From Streptomyces sp. LUP47B (GTDB lineage: Bacteria > Actinomycetota > Actinomycetes > Streptomycetales > Streptomycetaceae), in the NCBI RefSeq assembly GCF_001746295.1, contig NZ_MJAH01000005.1, positions 179,723-243,722 on the forward strand: DNA of 64,000 bases, in the 5' to 3' direction. The stretch's first letter is position 1, and every line of letters begins with the position of its first letter. Below are positions 15,842 through 25,251 of the stretch, piece after piece. The position numbers and the translations under genes are program-made. Below the pieces are notes generated by a model. It was given only the letters and a program-made list of their open reading frames with translations. It had not been told where the DNA came from and made no database searches.

Positions 15842-17494
15842 TCAGGCGTCCCGCGCCGCGTGAACTCGCCGACCGTCGACAAAGGTCTCCAGGACCCGAG
15901 TGGCGGCGATCTCCTCGGGCGGCCCCGCGAACGGATCGCGGTCGAGGACGACGAGATCGGCCGACTTGCCCACGGTGATGCTCCCGGCGATGTCGTCGAG
16001 GTGGTTCACGTAGGCGCTGCCCGCTGTGTACGCGGCGAGGGCGGTCCCCAGGTCGAGGCGCTGCTCCGGAAGGAACTCGGGGGTGCCGGCGGGCGCGTCG
16101 GGGGCGATCCGGTTGACGGCGACATGGATGGCCTGGAGGGGGTCGGGGCTGCTGACCGGCCAGTCGCTGCCGGCGGCGAGGGTCGCGCCCGCGCGCAGCA
16201 GATCACCGAACGGATACTGCCGGGTGCCGCGTTCCGCGCCGAGGAAGGGCAGGGTCAGTTCGTCCATCTGCGGTTCGTGGGCGGCCCACAGCATCTGGAG
16301 GTTGGCGCTCGCGCCCAGGGTGCGGAACCGGGGGACGTCGTGCGGGTGCACGACCTGCAGATGTGCGAGGTGGTGCCGTGTGTCGCGCCACCCGTTGGCC
16401 GCACGGGCGGACTCCACGGCGTCGAGGGCCTCACGGACCGCGCGGTCGCCGAGCGCGTGGAAGTGGACCTGGAAGCCGGACGCGTCGAGCTCGGTGACGT
16501 ACTTCCTCAACTCACCCGGTTCGACGAAGCTGATGCCGCTGTTGTCCGAGGAGCAGCCGCAACCGGTCAGATACGGGTCGAGCATCGCGGCGGTGTGGTT
16601 CTCCGCGACGCCGTCCTGCATGACCTTCACCGTGGTGGCACGGAACCGGCCACGGTGCAACTCCTCGCGTCGGGCGACGAGTTCGGGAATCTGCTCGGCG
16701 CCCCGCTCACGGTCCCACCACAGGGCGCCGACGACGCGGGCGGTGAGCAGTCCCCGGTCGAGGGCCGCCTGATAGGTGGGCGCCGGGTCGGTCATGTTGG
16801 CGTACGCGCCGACGATGGCGTCCTGCCAGGCGGTGACGCCGTACGAGTGCAGCACGGACTGGGCCCGCAGCAGGGCCGCGAGTTGGTCCTGCGGTGTGGG
16901 ATCGGGAACCAGCCTTCCCACGAGGTGGACCGCGCCCTCCTGGAGCATGCCGGTGGGGTTGCCGTCGGCGTCGCGTTCGATCCGGCCGTCGACCGGGTCC
17001 GGGGTACGGGAGTCGATGCCCGCGCGCTCCAGGGCCCGGCTGTTGACCCAGGCGCCGTGGTGGTCGCGGTTGGGCAGGAAGACGGGCCGGTCAGACACGA
17101 CCGCGTCGAGGGCCACAGCCGTGGGAGCACCGCCCGGGAACGCCTCCAGGGACCAGCCGCCCCCGGTGATCCACTCGGCGTCCGGGTGCTGATCGGCGTA
17201 CGCCTTGATCCTGCGCAGGTACTCGGCCGGGTCCACGGTGTCGGCGAGGTGACACAGGCCGAGTTCGAGGCCCGCGCCCTGCGGGTGGACGTGGGCGTCC
17301 TGGAAGCCCGGGAGCAGCAACTTGCCCGCCAGGTCGACGACTTCGGTACGCGGGCCGATCAGCTCGCGCACCTCGTCGTGGCCGACGGCGGCGATCCGCC
17401 CGTCGCGCACGGCCACGGCGGTGGCCCGGCTGCGGGCGGGATCGACGGTGTGCACGGGACCGCCGGTGAGGACGAGGTCCGCGGTGTGTGACAT
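15842..17494 (-). CDS. YtcJ-like amidohydrolase
   Basis: Metal-dependent hydrolase of 550 residues from the amidohydrolase_3 group that includes N-substituted formamide deformylase. It begins DLVLTGGPVHTVDPARS; the metal-binding motif is LLPGFQDAHVHPQGAG; later residues include VHFHALGDRAVREALD and LAAGSDWPVSSPDPLQAIH with a further metal ligand. No signal peptide is seen. It lies 20 bases downstream of the APC permease gene, so the two probably form an operon in which the permease imports an amine or amide that this enzyme cleaves. The substrate is unknown. Confidence 0.88.
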   Translation of the reverse strand: MSHTADLVLTGGPVHTVDPARSRATAVAVRDGRIAAVGHDEVRELIGPRTEVVDLAGKLLLPGFQDAHVHPQGAGLELGLCHLADTVDPAEYLRRIKAYADQHPDAEWITGGGWSLEAFPGGAPTAVALDAVVSDRPVFLPNRDHHGAWVNSRALERAGIDSRTPDPVDGRIERDADGNPTGMLQEGAVHLVGRLVPDPTPQDQLAALLRAQSVLHSYGVTAWQDAIVGAYANMTDPAPTYQAALDRGLLTARVVGALWWDRERGAEQIPELVARREELHRGRFRATTVKVMQDGVAENHTAAMLDPYLTGCGCSSDNSGISFVEPGELRKYVTELDASGFQVHFHALGDRAVREALDAVESARAANGWRDTRHHLAHLQVVHPHDVPRFRTLGASANLQMLWAAHEPQMDELTLPFLGAERGTRQYPFGDLLRAGATLAAGSDWPVSSPDPLQAIHVAVNRIAPDAPAGTPEFLPEQRLDLGTALAAYTAGSAYVNHLDDIAGSITVGKSADLVVLDRDPFAGPPEEIAATRVLETFVDGRRVHAARDA

Positions 17495-17515
17495 GTGAGT
17501 GGGCTCCAGAGAAGG

Positions 17516-19021
17516 TCAGACCGCCGTACGGTCCATCGGCAGGGTCAGGGACTCGGCGTCGGTGCCGCGCCCGGTCGTGAAGTACGGCGAGTGCCTCACG
17601 TACTTGGCGACGGCTGCCATGCCGAGGCCGGCGAGGACGATCGCGGCGGGCAGCGAGAACATGAACCAGCCGTTGTCCGGGCTGAGTTCGAAGTGGTCGC
17701 TCATGGTCAGGTACGAGTATCCGAGGTAGCCGCCGAGCCCGAGCAGGATCAGGCCGGACGCGGCGGGCACGCCGATGGCGAGCAGCGCCTCCCGTGCTCC
17801 TTCGTGCCGCGCGGAGCGGAAGCGCACGGCGCAGGCCACCGCGGTGAGGCCGTAGTAGAGGGCGACGATCAGACCGATGGCGTTGACGGCGGCCAGCAGC
17901 ATGTCGCTCAGCTTGGGGATCGCGACGGCGAGCAGGGCGATCACTCCGGCGATGGCCATCACGACGACCGTGCCGGCAGCGGGGGTGCCGTAGCGGGGGT
18001 GGGTCCGGGTCCACACCGGGCCCATCGTGCGGTCACGGCTCATGGCGAACAGGCCGCGTGCCGTGGGGATCAGAGTGGCCTGCACGGAGGCGACGGCGGA
18101 GAACATCAGAGCGACCAGGGGCAGGGTGGCCCAGGGTTCGGCGGCCAGTTTCTCGCCGAGGTACGGGAGTGCCTGGGGGCCGTTTCTGACGAGTTCGGCC
18201 AGGCTCATCTCCCGCTGGAAGGCTACTGAGGCGAAGAGGAACAGACCGAGCATGGCGAAGAGGGCGATGAGGCCGCCGCGGGCCGCGTCACCCGGGCTCT
18301 TCGTCTCCTCGTTGACGCTGAAGGCCGCGTCCCAGCCCCAGAAGAAGAAGACCGCGAGCACCATGCCCTGGGCGAAGGTGGTGCCGCTGGAGATCTCGAA
18401 GGGGTTGAACCAGGACAGGGAGACGGCGTGGTCCCCGGTGACCAGGGCCCAGCCGCAGAAGGCCAGCAGCACGGAGTACTCGAAGATCAGCAGGGCGAAC
18501 TGGAAGCGGGTGGCGGACCGCACCCCCGTGACGGCCAGGGCGGTGAGGCCGAGGAGGATCACCAGCCCGACAGCCGTGGTGACACCGGTGGACGTGGGGT
18601 CGAGGGTGATGCCGGCGAGGCTGTGCAGTCCGGCCTTGTTGGCGAAGGCCAGGACGACCGAACCCATGATCGCGCTGGTGTAGGCGCAGAAGATGACCGA
18701 GCCGACCAGGGTGACCCAGCCGGTCAGGAAGCCGGGCCAGGGCCCGAGGGCCCTGCCGACCCAGACGTAGCCGTTGCCGCAGTTCGGCTCCGAGCGGTTC
18801 AGACGGGCGTAGGCGGTGGCGATGCCGAGGACCGGCAGGAAGGCCAGCAACAGCAGCGCCGGGGCCTGGAGGCCCACGATGGTCGCGATCGTGCCCATGC
18901 CGATGGCGATGCTGGTGGTGGCCGCGGTGCTCGACGCGGCGATGGCCACGCCGTCGACGACGCCGAGGGAACGGCGCAGGGCCGAGCCCGGCGCGGAGGG
19001 CAGGGGCGGTGCTGACGACAT
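17516..19021 (-). CDS. APC-family amino acid/amine permease
   Basis: Inner-membrane transporter of 501 residues with about 12-14 hydrophobic helices, of the amino acid-polyamine-organocation superfamily. The first helix contains GVAIAASSTAATTSIAIGMG. Other conserved parts are ALGPWPGFLTGWVTLVGS and FFWGWDAAFSVNEETKSPGDAARGG, the cytoplasmic loop signature of the family. The ATG at 19021 (MSSAPPLPS) follows GAGGAGCC. It is first in a two-gene operon with the amidohydrolase and divergent from a TetR gene; the shared intergenic region carries a 15-base palindrome. Confidence 0.9.
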   Translation of the reverse strand: MSSAPPLPSAPGSALRRSLGVVDGVAIAASSTAATTSIAIGMGTIATIVGLQAPALLLLAFLPVLGIATAYARLNRSEPNCGNGYVWVGRALGPWPGFLTGWVTLVGSVIFCAYTSAIMGSVVLAFANKAGLHSLAGITLDPTSTGVTTAVGLVILLGLTALAVTGVRSATRFQFALLIFEYSVLLAFCGWALVTGDHAVSLSWFNPFEISSGTTFAQGMVLAVFFFWGWDAAFSVNEETKSPGDAARGGLIALFAMLGLFLFASVAFQREMSLAELVRNGPQALPYLGEKLAAEPWATLPLVALMFSAVASVQATLIPTARGLFAMSRDRTMGPVWTRTHPRYGTPAAGTVVVMAIAGVIALLAVAIPKLSDMLLAAVNAIGLIVALYYGLTAVACAVRFRSARHEGAREALLAIGVPAASGLILLGLGGYLGYSYLTMSDHFELSPDNGWFMFSLPAAIVLAGLGMAAVAKYVRHSPYFTTGRGTDAESLTLPMDRTAV

Positions 19022-19094
19022 GAAGGGCTCCTCGGGGACGGGAGACGGGAAGAGCCGCGCGGTGAGGTGATGGAACCGCCGCCGTCCACATTGG

Positions 19095-19109
19095 GTCAAC
19101 CCTGTTGAC
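19095..19109. promoter_or_regulatory. TetR operator candidate between permease and regulator
   Basis: Inverted repeat GTCAACCCTGTTGAC with six-base perfect arms around CCT. It is the only strong dyad between the divergent permease and TetR starts (19022-19157). It is a likely site for autoregulation and repression of the permease operon. Confidence 0.6.
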
Positions 19110-19157
19110 GTAAGGCGGATGGGGGTCGTTCACTGAGCGTGCCCGGACGAGAGGAAC

Positions 19158-19886
19158 GTGCCCATGTCCAGCCGTGTCCCGCAGGAGCGCCGACGCCGGC
19201 GGCCCACTCGCTCCGGAGTCCTGCTGTCCGAGGACCTCATCGTGCAGACGGCCCTGCGGCTGATCGAGGAGCACGGTCCCGAGGCGCTGAGCGTGCGTCG
19301 GCTCGGCGCGGCGCTGGGCTGCGACCCGACCGCCCTCTACCGCTATTTCCACGACACCGACGACTTGGTGCTCGCCATCGCGGACCGGATCATCGGTGAC
19401 GCGATGGCCGGATTCGTCCCCGGAGAGGACTGGGCGGCCTCGCTGCGCGAGATGGCCCTGCGGGTCCGTGCCGGATACCTCGCCCATCCTCGGGCGGCCG
19501 CCATGGCCGCGCACCGGGTGACCCGGCGCAGGAGCGAGATCCGGGCGGTGGACACGGGGATCGGCCTGCTGCTCTCCGCGGGCTTCGAGCGGGCCGCCGC
19601 CGCGCGCCTGTACCTCGCCTTCATCGACACCGTGCTCAGCCACGCGGCCACCGACGCGGCGTTCCAGGCACTCCCCCGGCAGCAGCGCGAGGCCGACCAT
19701 CGGGCGTGGCGGGACGTCTACCAGGACCTGGACCCGGTGGCGTACCCGGCACTCACCGCGGTACGGCGCGAGTTGCCGGGCATGGCGGACAGCTCGTTCG
19801 AGGAGGCGGTGGACCTGCTGCTGGAGGCACTGGCGGCGCGTGCAGCGGCGCGCGGAGCGTCCACAGGGGGTGCGTCACCCGGATGA
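19158..19886 (+). CDS. TetR-family transcriptional regulator
   Basis: Regulator of about 242 residues. The DNA-binding domain is seen in LLSEDLIVQTALRLIEEHGP followed by LSVRRLGAALGCDPTALYRYF. The ligand domain has the TetR_C layout of large regulators, with VRAGYLAHPRAAAMAAHRV and LYLAFIDTVLSHAA. An N-terminal basic arm, RRRRRPTRS, precedes the helix-turn-helix. The start is at 19158 or the in-frame ATG at 19164. Divergence from the permease-amidohydrolase operon points to that operon as its target. Confidence 0.9.
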   Translation: MPMSSRVPQERRRRRPTRSGVLLSEDLIVQTALRLIEEHGPEALSVRRLGAALGCDPTALYRYFHDTDDLVLAIADRIIGDAMAGFVPGEDWAASLREMALRVRAGYLAHPRAAAMAAHRVTRRRSEIRAVDTGIGLLLSAGFERAAAARLYLAFIDTVLSHAATDAAFQALPRQQREADHRAWRDVYQDLDPVAYPALTAVRRELPGMADSSFEEAVDLLLEALAARAAARGASTGGASPG

Positions 19887-20119
19887 GATCGCACACCGGT
19901 TCGCAGGGGGACTCCATGAACACAGAGGACCAAGGGGCGCGAAAACGACGTACGCCCCTCCCGCCCACGTCACCCCACGGACATCTGCGCAGGAGCATCA
20001 CACAGGCTGCACACCGCCTTTCGAAAGCCTCGCTACTTTTACCTCCGGCTCGATCCTCCGTACGAACGAGACCGGCCACGGCCACTGGGCCGATGGTGCA
20101 GTCGACTCAGGAAGACCAG

Positions 20120-20986
20120 ATGGACTACTGCTCCTCGTGCCGCCGGCATCTCAACGGCGCCCTGGCGTGTCCCGGATGCGGCGCCTACGCCCCGGACATC
20201 GCTCCCCCCGCCCACATCTACGCGACGACGGGCGTGGCGGCAGCGGCATGGGACGAAGCACCCACATGGCGCGACGCGGGACTCCATGAGGAGCCGGCGG
20301 CCGGGTCCGACCCCGCCGAGGCGCCGTCCGACGACGTGACGGACGCGCCGGTGGCGGCGGAGGGCCGGGCGGCGCGCCGACGTCAGCGGGACCGCTGGCG
20401 GAAGAACCAGCGCAAGGCGGTGGTCGCGACCGCCGTCGCCCTCGTCGGTGGTGGCCTGACCGTCACCGCGATGAACCAGCAGTCCAACGTCCGGGCGCAG
20501 GCGGCCACTTCGCCCGACAACCGGTCCATGGGCGTGGCGGAGCTGCCGACCTCGGACGACGCCCTGCCGGCGTCGACGCCCGCCAAGGCACAGCAGGCGT
20601 CCACGAACGCGCCCTCCAAGTCGGTCGCCTCGCACCGGCGGACGGACGCCGCCGCGTCCACCACGAACCGGTCGTCGGTCCACACGGACTCCGCCTCCTC
20701 CCCCACGCCCACGGCGACGACCGCCTCGCAGTCGAAGTCCCGGAGCACGGGCTCCACGTCGGTCGCGGCGGGCGTCGACAACGGCGGCTCGACGGGATCG
20801 ACCGGCACGTCCGGCAGCAGCGGCACGACGACAGAACAGACCCCTTCGTCCACGAGCACGGACAGCACGACGACAACGAACACGGGCACGAGCAGCAACA
20901 GCTCGCAGACTTCGCAGTCGACCTCCTCGTCCTCCGCGACCGATCCGTCGGGGCTGTGCGTGCTCAACCTGCTCTGCATCAACTGA
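20120..20986 (+). CDS. SCO2400-like zinc-ribbon, Ser/Thr-rich membrane protein
   Basis: Protein of 288 residues. The start MDYCSSCRRHLNGALACPGC is a CxxC...CxxC zinc ribbon. A basic stretch RRRQRDRWRKNQRK precedes one membrane helix, AVVATAVALVGGGLTVTAM near residue 110. The remainder is low-complexity Ser/Thr/Gly with many TTT and SSS runs, ending in a hydrophobic pair of cysteines, GLCVLNLLCIN. The topology suggests a cytoplasmic zinc ribbon and an external, possibly glycosylated, wall-spanning stalk. Related proteins occur across Streptomyces without a known role. The ATG at 20120 has AGGAAG upstream. Confidence 0.72.
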   Translation: MDYCSSCRRHLNGALACPGCGAYAPDIAPPAHIYATTGVAAAAWDEAPTWRDAGLHEEPAAGSDPAEAPSDDVTDAPVAAEGRAARRRQRDRWRKNQRKAVVATAVALVGGGLTVTAMNQQSNVRAQAATSPDNRSMGVAELPTSDDALPASTPAKAQQASTNAPSKSVASHRRTDAAASTTNRSSVHTDSASSPTPTATTASQSKSRSTGSTSVAAGVDNGGSTGSTGTSGSSGTTTEQTPSSTSTDSTTTTNTGTSSNSSQTSQSTSSSSATDPSGLCVLNLLCIN

Positions 20987-21025
20987 ACGCCGGACCGGCC
21001 TGACGGTGTGCTGACGGCCCGTCCG

Positions 21026-22147
21026 CTACCAGCGCAGCGGAAGCGCGGCGAGGTGGTCCTCGAGCAGGCCGGAGATGATCCGGTGGTCCTGCGTGGAGGG
21101 ATGCCAGTCGCAGCCCAGGTGGTCCAGGCCGGGGTCGTCGTAGTACCAGTGGCCGACCCGTTCGTCGCCCCGCGCATTGCGGGTCCGGACAATGCGCTCG
21201 GTGGTCTCGGCGAAGGGGCTGGAGCCCAGGTTGGTGGCGCTGACGACGAGGAACGTCCCGGGGCCGTAGCGGGCACGCAGTTTGTCGAGGAAGCCGTGGT
21301 AGGCGGACTCGTAGGCGGCGACCAGTTCGGCCTCCGTGCTCCAACGCTCGCCGGGGTTGAGGGGTGTCGAGAAGTCGTTGAGGCCCAGGCCGATGACGAC
21401 GGCCTGCGGCCTCCAGTCGGCCGGCTTCCGCCAGACGTCGCCCTCCACGCTCAGCAGGGCACGGTCGTAGTAGGTGCGGTAATCGGTGCCGGGGCTGCTG
21501 CCGTTGTAGTTGCGGACCATGCCACGGCCGGAGAAGGCGTTGATCTGGTAGTCGGCGCCGAGGCGTCGGGCGGTGAGGGCGCCGAAGGAGAGGTCGGAGT
21601 TGGTGTTCCGGTCCACTCCCCCGTTGTTCGAACAGTCCCGCGTGCCGGAGACGTTGCCGTAGCCCGCGGTGTACGAGTCGCCGATGAACTCGATCTGCCT
21701 GCGCCGGGCGCACGGCCTGGCGAGGATCGCACCGCCCGGAGCGGCGACGAAGCCGCCGAACAGGCCCTCGGCCCAAGGGCATTCCGTCCGTTTGACGAGC
21801 CGCACGTGGTGCTCGGTGTCGGTGAGCCCCTTGATCCAGGCGGTGGTTCGGCCCGGGGTCACGAGGGTGGCCGTGGTCCTGCCGTCCATCTGGACGTCGT
21901 AGTCGTTGACGGAGTCGTCCAGGACCACTCCGACACCGGTACCTCGGAACCGGCCCTCGAAGTAGATGCCGGGCCAGCTGTACCGCACGAACCCGTCGGC
22001 GGCCGCTTTGACCCGGCCCACCGTGTGGAACCGGGTCGGGGTGGCGCTGGACGCCCGCGAGGGAGCGGCGACGGCGGCGACCAGACCGGCAGCGGTGGCG
22101 GTCACCAGGGCTCTGCGCGATAAGCGACGGGGCGGAGGGGGCTGCAT
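21026..22147 (-). CDS. Tat-exported SGNH/GDSL hydrolase (CE2-like esterase)
   Basis: Secreted esterase of 373 residues. The N-terminus RRLSRRALVTATAAGLVAAV is a twin-arginine signal. A jelly-roll region (GIYFEGRFRGTGVGVVLDD) precedes the SGNH catalytic domain, as in carbohydrate esterase family 2 acetylxylan esterases. The nucleophile serine is in IEFIGDSYTAGYG, the Gly and Asn blocks in SGRGMV and GLGLNDFS, and the Asp-His pair near the end in LGCDWHPSTQDH. It probably deacetylates plant cell-wall polysaccharide outside the cell. ATG 22147 is chosen for the complete signal peptide. Confidence 0.88.
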   Translation of the reverse strand: MQPPPPRRLSRRALVTATAAGLVAAVAAPSRASSATPTRFHTVGRVKAAADGFVRYSWPGIYFEGRFRGTGVGVVLDDSVNDYDVQMDGRTTATLVTPGRTTAWIKGLTDTEHHVRLVKRTECPWAEGLFGGFVAAPGGAILARPCARRRQIEFIGDSYTAGYGNVSGTRDCSNNGGVDRNTNSDLSFGALTARRLGADYQINAFSGRGMVRNYNGSSPGTDYRTYYDRALLSVEGDVWRKPADWRPQAVVIGLGLNDFSTPLNPGERWSTEAELVAAYESAYHGFLDKLRARYGPGTFLVVSATNLGSSPFAETTERIVRTRNARGDERVGHWYYDDPGLDHLGCDWHPSTQDHRIISGLLEDHLAALPLRW

Positions 22148-22358
22148 GTGGCCATCCTTCGGAGGTGGGGACGGTACGGGGCGGGATGCGGTGCCCGCCC
22201 CGGAATGCTCAGTACGGCGAGTAACGCCTGTACCGGCCCGTACGGCACGGGAGCGCTCCCACACCCCTGGCGTTGTTCAACGTGACCGCAGCACACGTGT
22301 CCGTCAACCCCTGCGGCATGAGTCCGGATCTTCGGGGTAACAGAGTCGATGCTTACCC

Positions 22359-22405
22359 GGGGGAAGGGCCGTCGCACCTGGGGAGGTCGAGGCGGCCCTT
22401 CCCCC
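22359..22405 (-). terminator. Strong hairpin terminator after the amidohydrolase
   Basis: Perfect 13-base arms GGGGGAAGGGCCG (22359-22371) and CGGCCCTTCCCCC (22393-22405) with a 21-base loop. It lies 28 bases beyond the stop of the amidohydrolase gene on the - strand. Confidence 0.75.
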
Positions 22406-22433
22406 ACCCCTCCGCCCGTGCACGGCGGCGGCG

Positions 22434-23345
22434 TTACAGGTCGAACAGACTTCTCGCGTTGTCGTGGCACACGGCCCGCAGCCACTCCGGTCCGAGGTCC
22501 AGCCGTTCCAGGGCCTGGAGCTGGTGCAGGTAGGGATAGGGGATGCTCGGGAAGTCGGAGCCGAGCAGGATGCGGTCGCCGAGTGCGGCGAGCCGGGGCA
22601 GGGCCCGGCGCGGGAACGGCATGAATCCCTCGGTGAAGTCGGTGAACGCCATCGTGGTGTCCAGCCGCACCTGGTCGTACCGCTCGGCGAGGTCGAGGAA
22701 CTCCTCGTACTCGGGCATGCCCATGTGCGCGACGATCAGCCGTAGCCTCGGGTGCCGTGCCAGCACCCGCGCGATGGGCTCGGGGCCGGTGTGCTTGCCG
22801 GGCGCGGGCCCTGAGCCGCAGTGGATCACCACGGGGATGCCTGCCTCCGCCAGCAGCCCCCAGGCCGGTTGGAGGCGTTCGTCGCCCGGGTCGTACGCGC
22901 CCACCTGGACGTGTGCCTTGAACACCCGCGCCCCCGCTTCGACGGCCTCGCGGACATAGGTCTCGACGTCCGGCTCGGGGTGGAGGGTGGCGGTGTGCAG
23001 ACAGTCGGGGGTGCGGCGGGCGAAGTCGGCCGCCCATCCGTTCAGCCACCTGGCCATGCCGGGCTTGTGGGGGTAGAGCATCGCGGTGAAGGCCCTTACC
23101 CCGAAAGCCCGCAGCAGAGCCGTTCTCTCCGCCTCCTCCTTCCGGTAGGTGATCGGCCATCCCAGTCCGCCGATCAGCGGCCCGTTGGTGTCGAAGTAGT
23201 CCCAGACCTTGTGCAGGACCCGCTCGGGCATGAAGTGGGTGTGGACGTCGATGAGACCCGGCAGACCGAGCCCGCCCCAGAAACGGCGGATCTCGCCGGC
23301 CTCCTCGTTCGACGGCACGTCGCGATCGTTCATGCGGCCCCCCAT
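22434..23345 (-). CDS. TIM-barrel amidohydrolase (amidohydrolase_2 family)
   Basis: Metal-dependent hydrolase or decarboxylase-like enzyme of 303 residues. The metal motif appears early as LIDVHTHFMPERVL, then a strand with AHVQVGAYDP, a histidine in GIPVVIHCGSGPAPGKHTGPEP, a further His in LIVAHMGMPEYEEF, and the terminal aspartate in ILLGSDFPSIPYP. These fit the COG2159 amidohydrolase/ACMSD-like group. No signal peptide is seen. It follows the pgm gene at a distance of about 40 bases and may be co-transcribed with it. The substrate is unknown. Confidence 0.87.
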   Translation of the reverse strand: MGGRMNDRDVPSNEEAGEIRRFWGGLGLPGLIDVHTHFMPERVLHKVWDYFDTNGPLIGGLGWPITYRKEEAERTALLRAFGVRAFTAMLYPHKPGMARWLNGWAADFARRTPDCLHTATLHPEPDVETYVREAVEAGARVFKAHVQVGAYDPGDERLQPAWGLLAEAGIPVVIHCGSGPAPGKHTGPEPIARVLARHPRLRLIVAHMGMPEYEEFLDLAERYDQVRLDTTMAFTDFTEGFMPFPRRALPRLAALGDRILLGSDFPSIPYPYLHQLQALERLDLGPEWLRAVCHDNARSLFDL

Positions 23346-23385
23346 GCGTCACACCTGCACGTGTCCGAAAGTCACCCTTCTCGGG

Positions 23386-25026
23386 TCAGGCGCCCAGCGC
23401 CGCCAGCACCACGGACTTGGCCTCCTCCTGGACCCGGCGCAGGTGGTCCGCGCCGAGGAAGGACTCCCCGTAGATCTTGTAGACGTCCTCGGTGCCCGAA
23501 GGGCGGGCCGCGAACCAGGCGTTGGCGGTGGCCACCTTGATACCGCCGAGGGCAGCGCCGTTGCCGGGGGCCTCGGTGAGGACCTGGGTGACCGGCTCGC
23601 CGGCGAGGGTGTCGGCGGTGACCTGGCGCGGGGACAGCTTGGCGAGCAGTGCCTTCTCCTCGCGGGAGGCCGGGGCGTCGACACGCGCGTAGGCGGGGGC
23701 ACCGAAGCGCTGGGTGAGCTCGGCGTAGTGCTGCGAGGGGCTCTTGCCGGTGACCGCCGTGATCTCGGAGGCGAGCAGGGCCAGGATGATGCCGTCCTTG
23801 TCGGTGGTCCACACCGAGCCGTCGCGGCGCAGGAAGGACGCGCCGGCCGACTCCTCGCCGCCGAAACCGATCGTGCCGTCGGACAGGCCGTCCACGAACC
23901 ACTTGAAGCCGACGGGTACTTCCACCAGCGTCCGGCCGAGGTCCGCCGCGACCCGGTCGATCATGCTCGACGACACCAGGGTCTTGCCGATCCCGGCCCC
24001 CGCGGGCCACTGGTCCCGGTGTGAGAACAGGTACGAGATCGCCACGGCCAGATAGTGGTTCGGGTTCATCAGGCCCGCGTCCGGCGTGACGATGCCGTGC
24101 CGGTCGGAGTCGGCGTCGTTGCCGGTGGCGATGTCGAACCGGTCGCGCTGCTCGATGAGCGAGGCCATGGCGTACGGGGAGGAGCAGTCCATGCGGATCT
24201 TGCCGTCCCAGTCGAGCGTCATGAAGCGCCAGGTGGGATCGGTGAGCGGATTGACCACCGTCAGGTCGAGGCGGTGCTGTTCGGCGATCCGGCCCCAGTA
24301 GGCGACCGAGGCGCCGCCCAGCGGATCGGCGCCGATGCGCACTCCCGCGGACCGGATCGCGTCCAGGTCCAGGACGTTCGGCAGGTCGGCGACGTAGGCC
24401 CCGAGGAAGTCGTGGCGGCCGGTGCCGGGCGCGGCCAGGGCACGGGCGTAGGGGATGCGCCGTACGTCCTTCAGGCCGCCGGTGATGATCTCGTTGGCGC
24501 GGTCCTGGATCCAGGAGGTCGCCTCGGATCCGGCGGGGCCGCCGTTCGGCGGGTTGTACTTGAAGCCGCCGTCGGCGGGCGGGTTGTGCGAGGGGGTGAC
24601 GACGACTCCGTCGGCGAGCGCCGAGGTCCGGTGCCGGTTGTGGGTGAGAATGGCGTGCGAGACGGCCGGGGTGGGCGTGTAGCCGTCGGCCTCGTCGATG
24701 AGGACGGTCACGTCGTTGGCCGCGAACACCTCCAGCGCCGTGGCCCGGGCGGGCTCGGACAGGGCGTGGGTGTCGGCTCCGAGGAAGAGGGGGCCGTCGG
24801 TGCCCTGGGCGGCGCGGTACTCGCAGATGGCCTGGCTGGTGGCCGCGATGTGGTCCTCGTTGAACGCCACCGCGAGGGACGAACCGCGGTGCCCCGAGGT
24901 ACCGAAGGCGACCCGCTGTCCCGGTTCGGCCGGGTCGGGGTGCAGCGTGTAGTACGCCGTGACCAGACGGGCCACATCGATGAGGTCCTCAGGCCCGGCG
25001 ACCTGCCCCGCTCGCGCGTTCTGCAT
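23386..25026 (-). CDS. pgm: Phosphoglucomutase (alpha-D-glucose phosphate-specific)
   Basis: Interconverts glucose-1-phosphate and glucose-6-phosphate, linking glycogen and trehalose metabolism with glycolysis. The 546-residue length and the block RVAFGTSGHRGSSLAVAFNE are typical. The active-site serine is in GVVVTPSHNPPADGGFKYNP, the metal-binding loop is ATGNDADSDRHGIVTPD, the sugar loop is GFGGEESAGASFLR, and the phosphate loop is ARPSGTEDVYKIYGESF. ATG 25026 (MQNARAGQ) follows CGGGAAA; frame-open sequence further upstream shows no homology. Confidence 0.95.
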   Translation of the reverse strand: MQNARAGQVAGPEDLIDVARLVTAYYTLHPDPAEPGQRVAFGTSGHRGSSLAVAFNEDHIAATSQAICEYRAAQGTDGPLFLGADTHALSEPARATALEVFAANDVTVLIDEADGYTPTPAVSHAILTHNRHRTSALADGVVVTPSHNPPADGGFKYNPPNGGPAGSEATSWIQDRANEIITGGLKDVRRIPYARALAAPGTGRHDFLGAYVADLPNVLDLDAIRSAGVRIGADPLGGASVAYWGRIAEQHRLDLTVVNPLTDPTWRFMTLDWDGKIRMDCSSPYAMASLIEQRDRFDIATGNDADSDRHGIVTPDAGLMNPNHYLAVAISYLFSHRDQWPAGAGIGKTLVSSSMIDRVAADLGRTLVEVPVGFKWFVDGLSDGTIGFGGEESAGASFLRRDGSVWTTDKDGIILALLASEITAVTGKSPSQHYAELTQRFGAPAYARVDAPASREEKALLAKLSPRQVTADTLAGEPVTQVLTEAPGNGAALGGIKVATANAWFAARPSGTEDVYKIYGESFLGADHLRRVQEEAKSVVLAALGA

Positions 25027-25251
25027 TTCCCGGCTCCTCCGCAAGGGTCGACCTTCGGGTACGGCCCTCATTCTCCCCCGCCGGGCCCGCGGGGACGCGC
25101 ACGGGGCCGCGGCTCTGATCTCACGTACCAACTCCGGAACAGGGTTCGCCGTAAGGCTCGGAGCGATGTCGCCGCATGTGACTGACAGGAGGAACCCTAT
25201 CTACCCCTTCCATGTGACACTTAACGGGTAAAGGTCAACTTCGGGGAGGCG

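Noticed and set aside
20120..20986. Ser/Thr/Gly-rich repeats as a CRISPR or tandem DNA repeat
   Set aside because: The repetition is at the protein level with varied codons, and there are no regular repeat units or spacers.
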